From contig NZ_CP090423.1 in NCBI RefSeq assembly GCF_023518235.1, positions 4,233,001 to 4,297,000 on the forward strand: a DNA stretch of 64,000 nucleotides. The letters are read 5' to 3'. Shown piece after piece: positions 38,464 through 48,100 of the stretch. The translations under genes were made by a program, and so were the position numbers. This DNA comes from Stenotrophomonas maltophilia (GTDB taxonomy: Bacteria; Pseudomonadota; Gammaproteobacteria; Xanthomonadales; Xanthomonadaceae). Within the stretch, counting starts at the first letter, position 1, and every line of letters begins with the position of its first letter. Under the pieces are notes generated by a model. The model worked only from the letters and a program-made list of their open reading frames with translations, did no database searches and was not told the origin of the DNA.

Positions 38464-39423
38464 TCACGGCAGACCGGCCAGCCACTCGTCGTCGGAGCCC
38501 TCATTCACATCGGCGAACAGCGGCGTGGAGAAGTAGCGCTCGCCGGTGTCCGGCAGCATGGCCAGGATCACTGCGCCGGGTTCAGCACGCGCGGCCACGT
38601 CCAGCGCACTGGCGACGGTGGCACCGGCGGAGATGCCGACGAAAATGCCTTCCTCGGCCGCCAGGCGGCGTGCGGTGGCAATGGCACGGTCGTCGTCGAC
38701 CGACACCAGCTCGTCCACCACATCGCGGTTGAGCACGTCGGGCACGAAGTCCGGGGTCCAGCCCTGGATCTTGTGCGGCTTCCAGTCATCGCCCTTCAGC
38801 AGCGCGGCACCGGCCGGCTCGGTAGCGATGATGCGGGTCTGCGGGCGCGCGACCTTCAGTACTTCGCCTACGCCGGTGAGCGTGCCGCCGGTGCCCCAGC
38901 CGCTGACGAAGTAGTCCAGCCGCTTGCCGGCGAAGTCGCGCAGGATCTCGGCGGCGGTGGTGTTGCGGTGATAGGCCGGATTGGCCGGGTTGGCGAACTG
39001 GCTGGCCAGGAACCAGCCATGCTGCTCGGCCAGTTCACGCGCCTTGCGCACCATGCCGCTGCCACGTTCGGCGGCTGGGGTCAGGATCACCTTGGCACCG
39101 TAGGCGCGCATCAGTTTGCGGCGTTCCACCGAGAACGTCTCGACCATGGTCGCCACGAACTTGTAACCACGTGCGGCGGCGACCATCGCCAGTGCCACGC
39201 CGGTGTTGCCCGAGGTGGCCTCGACGATGGTGTCGCCCGGCTTGAGCAGGCCACGCGCTTCGGCGTCGAGGATGATCGCCAGCGCCAGGCGGTCCTTCAC
39301 CGAGCCGCCGGGGTTGAACGACTCGACCTTGGCGTAGACGCTGACCTGTGGCGGCGCCAGGCGCTGCAGCCTGACGATGGGGGTGTTGCCGACGGTATCG
39401 AGGATGGAGTCGTACAGGGCCAT
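38464..39423 (-). CDS. cysK: Cysteine synthase A (O-acetylserine sulfhydrylase)
   Basis: CysK makes cysteine from O-acetylserine and sulfide with pyridoxal phosphate. The 319-residue protein starts YDSILDTVGNTPIVRLQRL and has the PLP lysine in NPGGSVKDRLAL (K43). It has the substrate loop EATSGNTGVALAMVAAARGY (about residues 67-86) and the C-terminal GISAGATVASAL with the phosphate-binding region GTGGTLTGVGEVL (about 176-188). The ATG at 39423 fits the family start. The gene is divergent from cysB, its expected regulator. Confidence 0.94.
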   Translation of the reverse strand: MALYDSILDTVGNTPIVRLQRLAPPQVSVYAKVESFNPGGSVKDRLALAIILDAEARGLLKPGDTIVEATSGNTGVALAMVAAARGYKFVATMVETFSVERRKLMRAYGAKVILTPAAERGSGMVRKARELAEQHGWFLASQFANPANPAYHRNTTAAEILRDFAGKRLDYFVSGWGTGGTLTGVGEVLKVARPQTRIIATEPAGAALLKGDDWKPHKIQGWTPDFVPDVLNRDVVDELVSVDDDRAIATARRLAAEEGIFVGISAGATVASALDVAARAEPGAVILAMLPDTGERYFSTPLFADVNEGSDDEWLAGLP

Positions 39424-39559
39424 GGATGCACTCCGGAAACGGGGCCGCGCCGGGCATCGGCGGGCAAAGGGGGAGGGCTGGCTGTTCAGGCCAGCGGCTG
39501 CCGGCTGACCGTAGCGCCGGCATATGACGCCCGGAAATGACCAGATACCTTTCTTAAAC

Positions 39560-39570
39560 AACCTTTGGTT
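39560..39570. promoter_or_regulatory. Possible CysB-controlled region between cysK and cysB
   Basis: The AT-rich 39541-39580 segment contains the short dyad AACC-TTT-GGTT followed by ATAAG. It is the only such segment in the 208-base divergent gap and lies where a LysR-type activator would bind. Specific CysB binding is inferred from the gene layout alone. Confidence 0.35.
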
Positions 39571-39631
39571 ATAAGCTGGTGACGGCAATTGACCCTAGAG
39601 TGGACCTCCGCCCCATGCCGCCCGCCTGCCC

Positions 39632-40615
39632 ATGACGCTGACCCAGCTGCGCTACCTGGTTGCCATCGCCGACGCTGAGCTGAACATCACGCTGGCCGCC
39701 TCGCGCGTGCACGCCACCCAGCCCGGCCTGTCCAAGCAGCTAAAGCAGCTGGAGGACGAGCTCGGCTTCCTGTTGTTCGTGCGCAAGGGGCGCAGTCTGG
39801 AATCGGTCACCCCGGCTGGCACCGAGGTCATTTCGCGTGCCCGTGCGGTGCTGGCCGAAGCCAACAACATCCGGACCTATGCGGCCAACCAACGCCGTGA
39901 AAGCCAGGGCCAGCTGATCCTGACCACCACCCACACCCAGGCGCGTTTCGTACTGCCGCCGGCGGTGGCGGCGATCAAGCAGGCCTACCCGCAGGTCAGC
40001 GTGCATCTGCAGCAGGCGGCCGAAGCCGATGCGCTGGACCGGTTGAAGCAGGGTGATGCCGATATCGCCATCATCAGTACGGCCGGCAGTGAACCGACCG
40101 ATGGCATCGCGGTGCCGCTGTTCCGCTGGCGGCGATTGGTGGTGGTGCCCAAGGGCCACCCGCTGGACCGCGCCGGGCGCGTGCCGGACCTGGCCGCGCT
40201 GGCCCGGCAACCGCTGATCAGCTATGAATCCTCCACGCGCCCGAACTCGTCGCTGCAGCGCGCCTTCGCCGCACATGGCCTGGTGCCCGATCTGGCGCTG
40301 ACCGCGCTGGATGCCGATCTGATCAAGACGTACGTACGCACTGGGCTGGGCGTGGGCCTGCTGGCCGAGATGGCGGTCAGTGCCAATGATGAAGACCTGA
40401 AGGCATGGCCGGCGCCGGATCCGATCAGTGAGTGCATCGCCTGGGCGGTGCTGCCGCGCGACCGGGTGCTGCGCGATTACGCGCTGGAGCTGGTGCATGT
40501 GCTGGCCCCGCAGATCGACCCGCGCGATCTGCGAAGGGTGCTGGATGGCAACCAGGCCGCCGCGTGGCCGGTGCCGCCGACGTGGGAATCGCTGACCCAG
40601 ACCATCACGGTGTGA
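39632..40615 (+). CDS. cysB: LysR-family regulator CysB
   Basis: CysB controls sulfur assimilation genes and responds to N-acetylserine. The 327-residue protein has the N-terminal winged helix LTQLRYLVAIADAELNITLAASRVHATQPGLSKQLKQLEDELGFLLF, typical of the CysB/Cbl subgroup: AELNITLAA and the LSKQLKQLE recognition helix. The effector-binding domain begins near residue 93 with GQLILTTTHTQARFVLPP, a CysB-type phrase. Length is normal. It is divergent from cysK, which supports the assignment. Confidence 0.92.
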   Translation: MTLTQLRYLVAIADAELNITLAASRVHATQPGLSKQLKQLEDELGFLLFVRKGRSLESVTPAGTEVISRARAVLAEANNIRTYAANQRRESQGQLILTTTHTQARFVLPPAVAAIKQAYPQVSVHLQQAAEADALDRLKQGDADIAIISTAGSEPTDGIAVPLFRWRRLVVVPKGHPLDRAGRVPDLAALARQPLISYESSTRPNSSLQRAFAAHGLVPDLALTALDADLIKTYVRTGLGVGLLAEMAVSANDEDLKAWPAPDPISECIAWAVLPRDRVLRDYALELVHVLAPQIDPRDLRRVLDGNQAAAWPVPPTWESLTQTITV

Positions 40616-40649
40616 GGGGGCGAGCAGGGCTTGCAGCCCTGCACCTGCG

Positions 40650-40672
40650 GTAGTGCCGGCCGCTGGCCGGCA
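40650..40672 (+). repeat. SMAG palindrome
   Basis: GTAG followed by arms TGCCGGCC/GGCCGGCA. Confidence 0.8.
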
Positions 40673-40711
40673 ACCTCAACAGCAACAACAGAAGCGGGCA
40701 TTCCGTGGGTT

Positions 40712-40813
40712 GGCGGGGCGGTGTCGGAGTGCGGGGACGCCGCAAGTACGTCCCTGTAGGCTTGGCAGCCGCATCCATGCGGCTGACACCCCGCACTCCA
40801 ACACCGCCCCACC
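40712..40813 (-). repeat. 102-bp palindromic repeat, copy C
   Basis: Arms of 25 bp (GGCGGGGCGGTGTCGGAGTG on the left) pair with two wobble-type mismatches. The core matches copy A and is on the minus strand. Confidence 0.8.
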
Positions 40814-40837
40814 TCTGACAGATTCCGGCGGCTGTGG

Positions 40838-40861
40838 GTAGGTGTCGACCTTGGTCGACAC
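40838..40861 (+). repeat. SMAG palindrome
   Basis: GTAG followed by arms GTGTCGACC/GGTCGACAC. Confidence 0.8.
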
Positions 40862-40886
40862 TTCTGTCAGATATCGAAATACATCT

Positions 40887-40927
40887 GGGGTCAGATCCGT
40901 TTTCCTGCGGAAAACGGATCTGACCCC
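40887..40927. repeat. GGGGTC-class palindrome
   Basis: Perfect 19-bp arms starting GGGGTCAGATCCG with loop TGC. It sits between palindromes C and D, as the unit at 31223 sits between A and B. Confidence 0.8.
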
Positions 40928-40961
40928 ATGCCATTCCGACAGCTCGCAGAAAACTGTCGAA

Positions 40962-41063
40962 GGCGAGGTGGGTCCGGTTGCGGGGGCGTGAGCGCCATGG
41001 ATGGCGCGACCGAGCCTCCATGGACGGATTCACGGCGTCCCCTGCAATCGGACCTACCCCGCC
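40962..41063 (+). repeat. 102-bp palindromic repeat, copy D
   Basis: Arms of 25 bp (left GGCGAGGTGGGTCCGGTTGC) pair with four mismatches, all allowing G-T pairing in one strand. The core contains GCGCCATGGATGGCGC. Confidence 0.78.
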
Positions 41064-41208
41064 TACCCACAGGAAACCGCTTTTGCTTTTGTTGTTGCTT
41101 CGGCTCTTGCCGTGGTCTCTGCGGGTGCAGGGCGCAGCCCTGCCGATGAACCCCTCCTGCGACGGTTCGTCGCACGGGCATCCCGGCAGCCGGCTCTACA
41201 CTAGCGCG

Positions 41209-41640
41209 GTGCCCTGCCTGTCCCGCCCGCAACGCCTTCTGCTCCAGCTCGCCGTCCTGGCGACGCTGCTGATGGTGCTTGCGCCACTGGTCAGCCGCGC
41301 GCTGCAGGCGCCGCCGATGGACCACGCGGCGGTGGAGGGCATGGATCACGCCGCAATGGGCCATGACATGCACGACATGGCCATGGCCGGGCACGATCAG
41401 CACAACGCTGCGACGACAGCACCCAGTCGGCCGGCCGATCCCCACGCCATGCACGGCGAAGCCTGCGAATACTGCGTGCTGGCCATGCGCCTGCTGCCCT
41501 GGCTGGCGGTGCTGGTGCTGCTGTTGCCGCTGCTGTGGCGGCCGCGGCTGATCTTCGCGTGCACACAGCAGCTGCTGCCGGCGCTGCGCTGGCCGGCACA
41601 TGCCGCGCGTGGGCCGCCGCGCCGCTCCATCGTCCGCTGA
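41209..41640 (+). CDS. DUF2946-like small protein, copper-linked
   Basis: The 143-residue product has a hydrophobic N-terminal segment (about residues 8-30), a His/Met-rich middle (MDHAAMGHDMHDMAMAGHDQH) and the C-x-x-C-bearing motif HGEACEYCVLA, then a second hydrophobic segment. This is the pattern of DUF2946 proteins found next to TonB-dependent copper receptors. The His/Met-rich part suggests Cu binding. The start is uncertain: GTG at 41209 lies just after a TACACT -10-like box, while an ATG at 41146 sits in a repeat. I prefer 41209. The receptor gene starts 71 bases downstream. Confidence 0.68.
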   Translation: MPCLSRPQRLLLQLAVLATLLMVLAPLVSRALQAPPMDHAAVEGMDHAAMGHDMHDMAMAGHDQHNAATTAPSRPADPHAMHGEACEYCVLAMRLLPWLAVLVLLLPLLWRPRLIFACTQQLLPALRWPAHAARGPPRRSIVR

Positions 41641-41711
41641 TGTCCCCATGAATCTGCCGCACGACGTCCGCACGGACGCCGTGCGCGCTTGCGTACCCTG
41701 GAGCTGTTCCG

Positions 41712-43775
41712 ATGAAAATGACTTCCCGCCCTGCGGGCGCCTGCGCGCGCCTGCCGGTTGCCCTCGGCCTGGCCGTGGCCGCGTCACTGGCACACGCTGC
41801 GCCTGCCGAAGAAGCGCGCACCCTCGACACGCTGGTGGTCACCGCTGCCGCACCGTCTTCGCCGCTGCACTGGGAGACCGATCCGCGCCTGCCCCGGCAG
41901 CCGGTACCAGCCAGTGACGGCGCCGACTACCTGAAAACCGTTCCCGGCTTCTCCGCCATCCGCAATGGCGGCACCAATGGGGACCCGGTGCTGCGCGGCA
42001 TGTTCGGTTCGCGCCTGAACATCCTCAGCAACGACGGCAACCTGATCGGTGCCTGCCCCTCGCGCATGGACAATCCGCTGTCCTACATCGCGCCGGAAAG
42101 CTTCGACCGGCTGATCATCATCAAGGGGCCACAGAGCGTGCGCTGGGGCGCCGGTGCCTCGGCCGGCACCGTGCGCTTCGAACGCGATACGCCACGCTTC
42201 GAGGAACCGGGCCTGCGCGCCGATGCCAGTGCCCTGGTTGGTTCGCGCAACCGCAATGACCAGGTGCTGGACCTGACCCTGGGCAACCCGACTGGTTACC
42301 TACGCGCCAGCGGCAACCGTTCCGAGGCCGATGACTACAAGGATGGCCACGGTGAGGTGGTGCCGTCGAAGTGGCGCAAGTGGAATGGCGACGTGGCCGT
42401 CGGCTGGACGCCGGATCCGGACACGCTGCTGGAAGTCTCCGCCGGTGCCGGCGATGCGATCGCACGTTATGCCGGGCGCGGCATGGACGGTGCCGCGTTC
42501 GAGCGAACCAGCTACGCGGCGCGTTTCGAGAAGCGCAACCTGCCCGGTGCCTGGGACACGTTGCAGGCCAATGTGTACTACAACGAAGCCGACCATGTGA
42601 TGGACAACTACACGCTGCGCACGCCGAATCCGCACAGCATGATGCCGATGCCGATGGCATCGAACGTGGACCGCCGTACCCAGGGCGGCCGCGTCAGTTC
42701 CGAGTGGCGCTGGCAGGACGTGCAGCTGGGGGCCGGTGTGGACGGCGAGGACAGCCGTCATCGTGGCCGCATGGGCATGGGCCGTGACACCTACAGGCAG
42801 GCCGACTGGCAGACCGATGCCAACTTCCGTCGCTATGGCCTGTTCACCGAACTGACGCTGGGCGCTGGCAGCGACCAGCGCTGGATCAGTGGCCTGCGCA
42901 TCGATCGCGCCAGCGTGCGCGATGAGCGGCAGTCGATCCGCGGCATGATGGGCAACCTGCCCAACCCGACCGCGGGCCAGCGCCGCAAGGAATGGCTGGG
43001 CAGCGGCTTCCTGCGCTACGAGCAGGACCTGGCCGACGGCCTGACCTGGTACGCCGGCCTCGGCCACAGCCAGCGCATGCCCGACTACTGGGAGCTGTTC
43101 TCACCCGATCATGGCCCGGCCGGTGCACCGAACGCGTTTGCCGGCATCCAGCCCGAGCGCACCACCCAGCTCGACATCGGCCTGCAGTACAAGGGGCCGC
43201 GCGTGCAGGCCTGGGTCTCGGCCTACGCCGGGCAGATCCATGACTACATCCTGTTCACCTATCACGGCAGCGGCATGATGGGCATGAGCCAGGCCAGCAA
43301 CATCGATGCGCGCATCGCCGGCGCCGAGGCGGGTCTGGATGTGCGCGTGGGCGCGCAATGGAAGCTGGGCGGTACAATGGCCTATGCCTGGGGCGAGAAC
43401 CGCGACCAGCAGCGTCCGCTGCCGCAGATGCCGCCGCTGGAAGCGCGCCTGAGCGCGAACTGGGAAGGCCAGCGCTGGAGTGCCGGTGCATTGGTGCGTG
43501 CCGTGACCCAGCAGCATCGTGTCGCAGATGGACAGGGCAACGTGGTGGCCCAGGACCTCGGGCCGAGCGCGGGGTTCGCCACCCTCGCACTCAATGCGGC
43601 CTACCGCTTCAACCCGCAGCTGCAGCTCAGCGCCGGCGTCGACAACCTGTTCGACCGTGCCTACAGCGAGCATCTGAACCTGGCCGGCAGTGCCGACTTC
43701 GGCTTCCCGGCCGATCCGGTCCGCATCAACGAGCCCGGTCGCAGCGTCTGGATGAAGGTGAATTACCGGTACTGA
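41712..43775 (+). CDS. TonB-dependent copper receptor (OprC/NosA type)
   Basis: The 687-residue precursor has a signal peptide (cleavage near AHA-AP, about residue 29) and a TonB-box-like stretch LDTLVVTAA. The plug domain carries DPVLRGMFGSRLNILSNDG and GACPSRMDNPLSYI, phrases typical of the OprC/NosA group, where a Cys and a Met help bind copper. Many methionine-rich loops follow (HSMMPMPM, RHRGRMGMGRD, GSGMMGMSQ), and the barrel ends in VNYRY. It is downstream of the DUF2946 gene and probably takes up Cu across the outer membrane. Confidence 0.9.
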   Translation: MKMTSRPAGACARLPVALGLAVAASLAHAAPAEEARTLDTLVVTAAAPSSPLHWETDPRLPRQPVPASDGADYLKTVPGFSAIRNGGTNGDPVLRGMFGSRLNILSNDGNLIGACPSRMDNPLSYIAPESFDRLIIIKGPQSVRWGAGASAGTVRFERDTPRFEEPGLRADASALVGSRNRNDQVLDLTLGNPTGYLRASGNRSEADDYKDGHGEVVPSKWRKWNGDVAVGWTPDPDTLLEVSAGAGDAIARYAGRGMDGAAFERTSYAARFEKRNLPGAWDTLQANVYYNEADHVMDNYTLRTPNPHSMMPMPMASNVDRRTQGGRVSSEWRWQDVQLGAGVDGEDSRHRGRMGMGRDTYRQADWQTDANFRRYGLFTELTLGAGSDQRWISGLRIDRASVRDERQSIRGMMGNLPNPTAGQRRKEWLGSGFLRYEQDLADGLTWYAGLGHSQRMPDYWELFSPDHGPAGAPNAFAGIQPERTTQLDIGLQYKGPRVQAWVSAYAGQIHDYILFTYHGSGMMGMSQASNIDARIAGAEAGLDVRVGAQWKLGGTMAYAWGENRDQQRPLPQMPPLEARLSANWEGQRWSAGALVRAVTQQHRVADGQGNVVAQDLGPSAGFATLALNAAYRFNPQLQLSAGVDNLFDRAYSEHLNLAGSADFGFPADPVRINEPGRSVWMKVNYRY

Positions 43776-43778
43776 TCC

Positions 43779-43800
43779 GCCGGGCATGGCCCGGTGCTAC
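43779..43800 (-). repeat. SMAG palindrome
   Basis: A CTAC-ended unit with arms GCCGGGC/GCCCGG starts three bases after the receptor stop. The remaining 270 bases to the next gene hold an A7 run with a GGATCC-containing hairpin (43814-43850) and nothing else I can name. Confidence 0.78.
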
Positions 43801-44074
43801 CCATGCACCGGGCAAAAAAACGGGGCCGGATCCCCGCCAGGATCCGCCCCCACCCGACGCCCTCTGTCAGGCACCTTCGACTCTACGATGACAGCGCAGT
43901 CGATGGGGCACCGGATACACCCCGACACACGCCGACACCGCGCCCTTCAGCCTTGCACGGAACGGGTTCAAGGCGCCATCGCAACATCGGTTCCACGACG
44001 GTAAACGCTTGGCACATACCGCTTTTGCGGGCCCTTGCCTACACTCGGCGGCCGTGGATCAATCAGGACCGTTC

Positions 44075-45181
44075 ATGTTGGCTCGTATCGCTTCGACCCT
44101 GGCCTTCGGCCTCAGCCTGGCCGTGCTGGCCGGGTGCGCAGGCAAACCGGAGGCCGCCGCACGCCGGCAGGGGGAAGCGGTGCCGGTCACCGCGCAGGTC
44201 GTGCAGTCCAGGCCGTGGAATGACACCCTGCAGGCGCTGGGCACGGCCAAGGCGCGCGAGTCGATCAGCGTCACGGCCAAGGTCAGCGAGATCGTCGAGA
44301 AGGTGCATTTCGAGAGCGGCCAGCACATCGCCGCTGGTGCGCCGATCGTGACCCTGCGCGGGCAGGCTCAGGAAGCGGCGCTGGTACAGGCGCAGGCTAC
44401 CTTCCACGAAGCCGACCAGCTGTACAAGCGCCAGCGCGAGCTGGCCACGCAGCGGCTGGTGTCCAGCGCCACGCTGGATACGCAGAAGTCGATCCGCGAT
44501 GCCGCCGAGGCGCGTGTGACCCAGATGCAGTCGGACATCGGTGACCGTCGTGTGCGCGCGCCGTTCGCCGGCGTGCTCGGCATCCGCCAGGTCAGCCCGG
44601 GCACGCTGCTGACACCGACCACGGTGATCGCCACGCTCGACGACATCGAGCATATGCATGTTGATTTCCAGGTGCCGGAAGTGGAACTGGCCGCGCTTGG
44701 TGTCGGTGACAAGGTCAGTGCCACCAGCGTGGCGTGGCCGGGCCGCAGCTTCGAGGGTGTGGTCAGCACCATCGACGCGCGCATCGACCCGGCCACCCGC
44801 GCGGTGACCGTGCGCGCCGACTTCGCCAACGGCGACCACGCGCTGCGCCCGGGCATGCTGCTCGATGTGCGCCTGTTCCGGCCCGAGCGCCCGGCGCTGG
44901 TGGTGCCGGAAATCGCCGTGGTGCAGGTTGGCCGCGATACCTTCGTTTACCGCATCAAGGCCGATGAAAGCGTCGAGCGCGTGGATGTGGTCACCGGTGC
45001 ACGCCGCGCCGGCGTGGTGGAAATCAAGCAGGGCCTGGACGCCGGCCAGCGCATCGTGGTCGACGGCACCGGCAAGCTGCGCCCGGGCCTGAAGGTCGCG
45101 GCCAAGGACGCCGCACCTGCCAGCGGTGCGAAGCCGGCTGACGCGCCGGCGCCGGTCACAGCCGAGGGCCACGGCGGATGA
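44075..45181 (+). CDS. RND efflux pump periplasmic adaptor (membrane fusion protein)
   Basis: The 368-residue lipoprotein has a signal ending in VLAGC (Cys at residue 21) and the lipoyl/hairpin/beta-barrel order of MexA/AcrA-type adaptors: RESISVTAKVSEIVEKVHFESGQHIAAG (lipoyl half), a coiled-coil hairpin (about 105-150), and DRRVRAPFAGVLGIRQVSPGTLL. It links the RND permease to an outer-membrane channel. The ATG at 44075 was chosen for the lipobox. It overlaps the permease gene by four bases. No regulator or outer-membrane factor gene adjoins, which in S. maltophilia fits a two-gene pump such as SmeMN or SmeGH; the sequence alone does not decide. Confidence 0.9.
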   Translation: MLARIASTLAFGLSLAVLAGCAGKPEAAARRQGEAVPVTAQVVQSRPWNDTLQALGTAKARESISVTAKVSEIVEKVHFESGQHIAAGAPIVTLRGQAQEAALVQAQATFHEADQLYKRQRELATQRLVSSATLDTQKSIRDAAEARVTQMQSDIGDRRVRAPFAGVLGIRQVSPGTLLTPTTVIATLDDIEHMHVDFQVPEVELAALGVGDKVSATSVAWPGRSFEGVVSTIDARIDPATRAVTVRADFANGDHALRPGMLLDVRLFRPERPALVVPEIAVVQVGRDTFVYRIKADESVERVDVVTGARRAGVVEIKQGLDAGQRIVVDGTGKLRPGLKVAAKDAAPASGAKPADAPAPVTAEGHGG

Positions 45182-48100
45182 AGCTGTCCGACATCTCCAT
45201 CCAGCGGCCGGTGTTCGCCGTGGTGATGAGCCTGCTGCTGCTGGTGCTGGGCGTGATGTCGTTCACCCGGCTGACCCTGCGTGAACTGCCGGCCATCGAT
45301 CCGCCGATCGTCTCGGTGTCGGTGGACTACACCGGCGCGTCGGCGGCGGTCATCGAAAGCCGCATCACCCAGGTGCTGGAAGATGCGCTGGCCGGTATCG
45401 AAGGCATCGATACGATCAATGCGCGCAGCACCAACGGCCGCTCGCAGGTCAGCATCGAATTCACCTCCAACCGCGATATCGAAGCGGCGGCCAACGACGT
45501 GCGCGATGCGGTCAGCCGCGTCGCCGACCGCATGCCGGAAGAAGCGCGGCCGCCGGAAATCGCCAAGGTCGAAAGCGATGCCGACCCGATCATCTGGTTC
45601 AACATGGTCTCCTCGACCATGGACACGCTGGAACTGAGCGACTACGCCGACCGCTACGTGGTCGACCGCTTCTCCAGCCTCGATGGCGTGGCCCAGGTCC
45701 GCATCGGTGGCCGCCAGCGCTACGCAATGCGCATCTGGCTGGACCGTGACCAGCTGGCCGCGCGTGGGCTGACCACCGGCGATGTGGAAACCGCACTGCG
45801 CAACGAGAACGTCGAACTGCCGGCCGGTCGCATCGAGTCGACCGACCGCGATTTTACCCTGCGCGTGGAGCGCAACTACATCAAGCCCGAAGACTTCGCG
45901 ACCATCCCGCTGGGCAAGGGCCGCGACGGCTATGTGGTGCGCATGGGCGACGTGGCGAAGATCGAGCTGGCCTCGGCCGAGCGTCGCGCCTACTACCGCA
46001 GCAACGGCGAGCCGGGCATCGGCCTGGGCATCGTCAAAACCTCCACCGCCAACTCGCTGGACGTGGCGCGCACCGCGCGTGCCGAAGCCGAGCGCGTGGC
46101 GCTGTCGTTGCCCAAGGGCACGCAGATCTTCGTGGCGTTCGACAACACCACCTTCATCGAAGCCGCTGTAGACCGCGTCTACGCCACGCTGGTGGAGGCG
46201 ATGATCCTGGTGCTGGCGGTGATCTGGCTGTTCCTCGGCAGCTTCCGCGCCGCGCTGATTCCGGCGGTGACCGTGCCGGTCTGTCTGGTGGCCGCCTTCA
46301 TCGCGCTGTATGCGTTCGACTTCTCGATCAACCTGCTGACCCTGCTGGCGCTGGTACTGTGCATCGGCCTGGTGGTGGACGATGCAATCGTGGTGGTGGA
46401 GAACGTGCAGCGCCGCATCGATCTGGGCGAGCCACCGCTGGTGGCCTCCAAGCGCGGCACTGCGCAGGTCGCCTTCGCGGTCATCGCCACCACCGCCGTG
46501 CTGGTGGCGGTGTTCCTCCCGGTCGGCTTCCTGGAAGGCAATACCGGACGATTGTTCCGCGAACTGGCGGTGGCGCTGGCCGCGGCGGTGGCGCTGTCTG
46601 CATTCGTGGCGCTGACGCTGACGCCGATGATGGCCTCCAAGCTGCTCAAGCCGCACACCGGTCAGGCACCGCGTGGCCTGCATGGCTTCATCAACCGCAA
46701 CCTGGAACGCCTGGCATCGGGCTATGGCCGCGTGCTCGACCACCATGTCGACCGCACCTGGATCTACCTGCTGGTGATGGTGGCCGCGCTGGCTGCCAGC
46801 TGGGGCCTGCTGAAGCTGCTGCCGTCGGAGCTGGCGCCGGCCGAAGACCGCGGTTCGTTCCAGATCATGATCGACGGCCCGGAAGGCGCCGGCTACGACT
46901 ACACCGTGCAGCAGGTGCAGCAGGTGGAAGCGCTGCTGGCACCGCATGTCGGCGCCGACAAGACCATCGCCCGTGCCAACCCGCGCGTGCCCGGCGGCTT
47001 CGGTGCCAGCGAGGAAATGCACACCGGCCGCGTCAGCATCTTCCTGCAACCGTGGCGCCAGCGCAGTGAGGCCACGCCGGATGTGGCCAATGAACTGCAG
47101 AAGGAACTGGACACGATCCGCGGTGTGCGCGTGCGTACCCAGGTCGGCGGCGGGCTGGTGCGCAGTGGCGGCCAGCCGTTCCAGATCGTGCTCGGCGGCC
47201 CGGAATATGCCGAGATCGCGCAGTGGCGCGACCGCATCCTGCTGCGCATGGCCGACAATCCCGGCCTGGTCGGCCCCGACTCGGACTACAAGGAAACCCG
47301 GCCGCAGATGCGGGTGAACATCGACCGCCAGCGTGCGGCCGACCTTGGCGTTCCGGTCACCGCGATCGGTTCGGCGCTGGAAACCATGATGGGTTCGCGC
47401 CGCGTCACCACCTTCGTCGACAACGGCGAGGAGTACGACGTGCTGGTGCAGGCCGGCCGCGATGGCCGCGCCAGCCCAGCCGATCTGGCCGCGATCCGCG
47501 TGCGTGCCACCTCCGGCGAGCTGGTGCCACTGTCCAACCTGGTCACGCTGAGCGAAGTGGCCGAGGCCGGCACCCTGAACCGCTTCAACCGCCTGCGCTC
47601 GATCACCATCAGCGCCGGCCTGGCGCCGGGCTATCCGCTCGGCGAAGCCATTGCTTGGGCGCAGAACGTGGCCCGCGAGGAGCTGCCGCAGTACGCGCAG
47701 GTGAACTGGAAGGGTGAGTCGCGCGAATACCAGAGCGCTGGCGGCGCGGTGCTGCTGACCTTCGCCATGGCCCTGCTGGTGGTGTACCTGGTGCTGGCCG
47801 CGCAGTTCGAAAGCTTCATCCACCCGCTCACCATCATGCTGACCGTGCCGCTGGGTGTGCTCGGTGCGCTGGTCGGGCTGTGGGTGAGCGGGGGCACGGT
47901 GAACCTGTTCAGCCAGATCGGCATCGTCATGCTGGTCGGCCTGGCGGCGAAGAACGGCATCCTCATCGTCGAGTTCGCCAACCAGCTGCGCGACGACGGG
48001 CGCACGGTGCGCGAGGCGATCATCGAATCGGCCATGGTGCGCCTGCGCCCGATCCTGATGACCTCGATCGCCACCGTGGTCGGCGCCATCCCGCTGGTGG

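Larger units (their letters stand above)
40616..41208. other. 593-base gene-free region filled with palindromic repeats
   Basis: It holds a SMAG unit (40650-40672), palindrome C, a second SMAG (40838-40861), a GGGGTC palindrome (40887-40927), palindrome D, and then about 140 bases leading to the DUF2946 gene. No credible gene is seen. Confidence 0.7.

Noticed and set aside
43814..43850. Terminator of the copper receptor gene
   Set aside because: The A run precedes the GC hairpin, so the T run would follow it only on the minus strand, where no gene ends; left as an unexplained hairpin.
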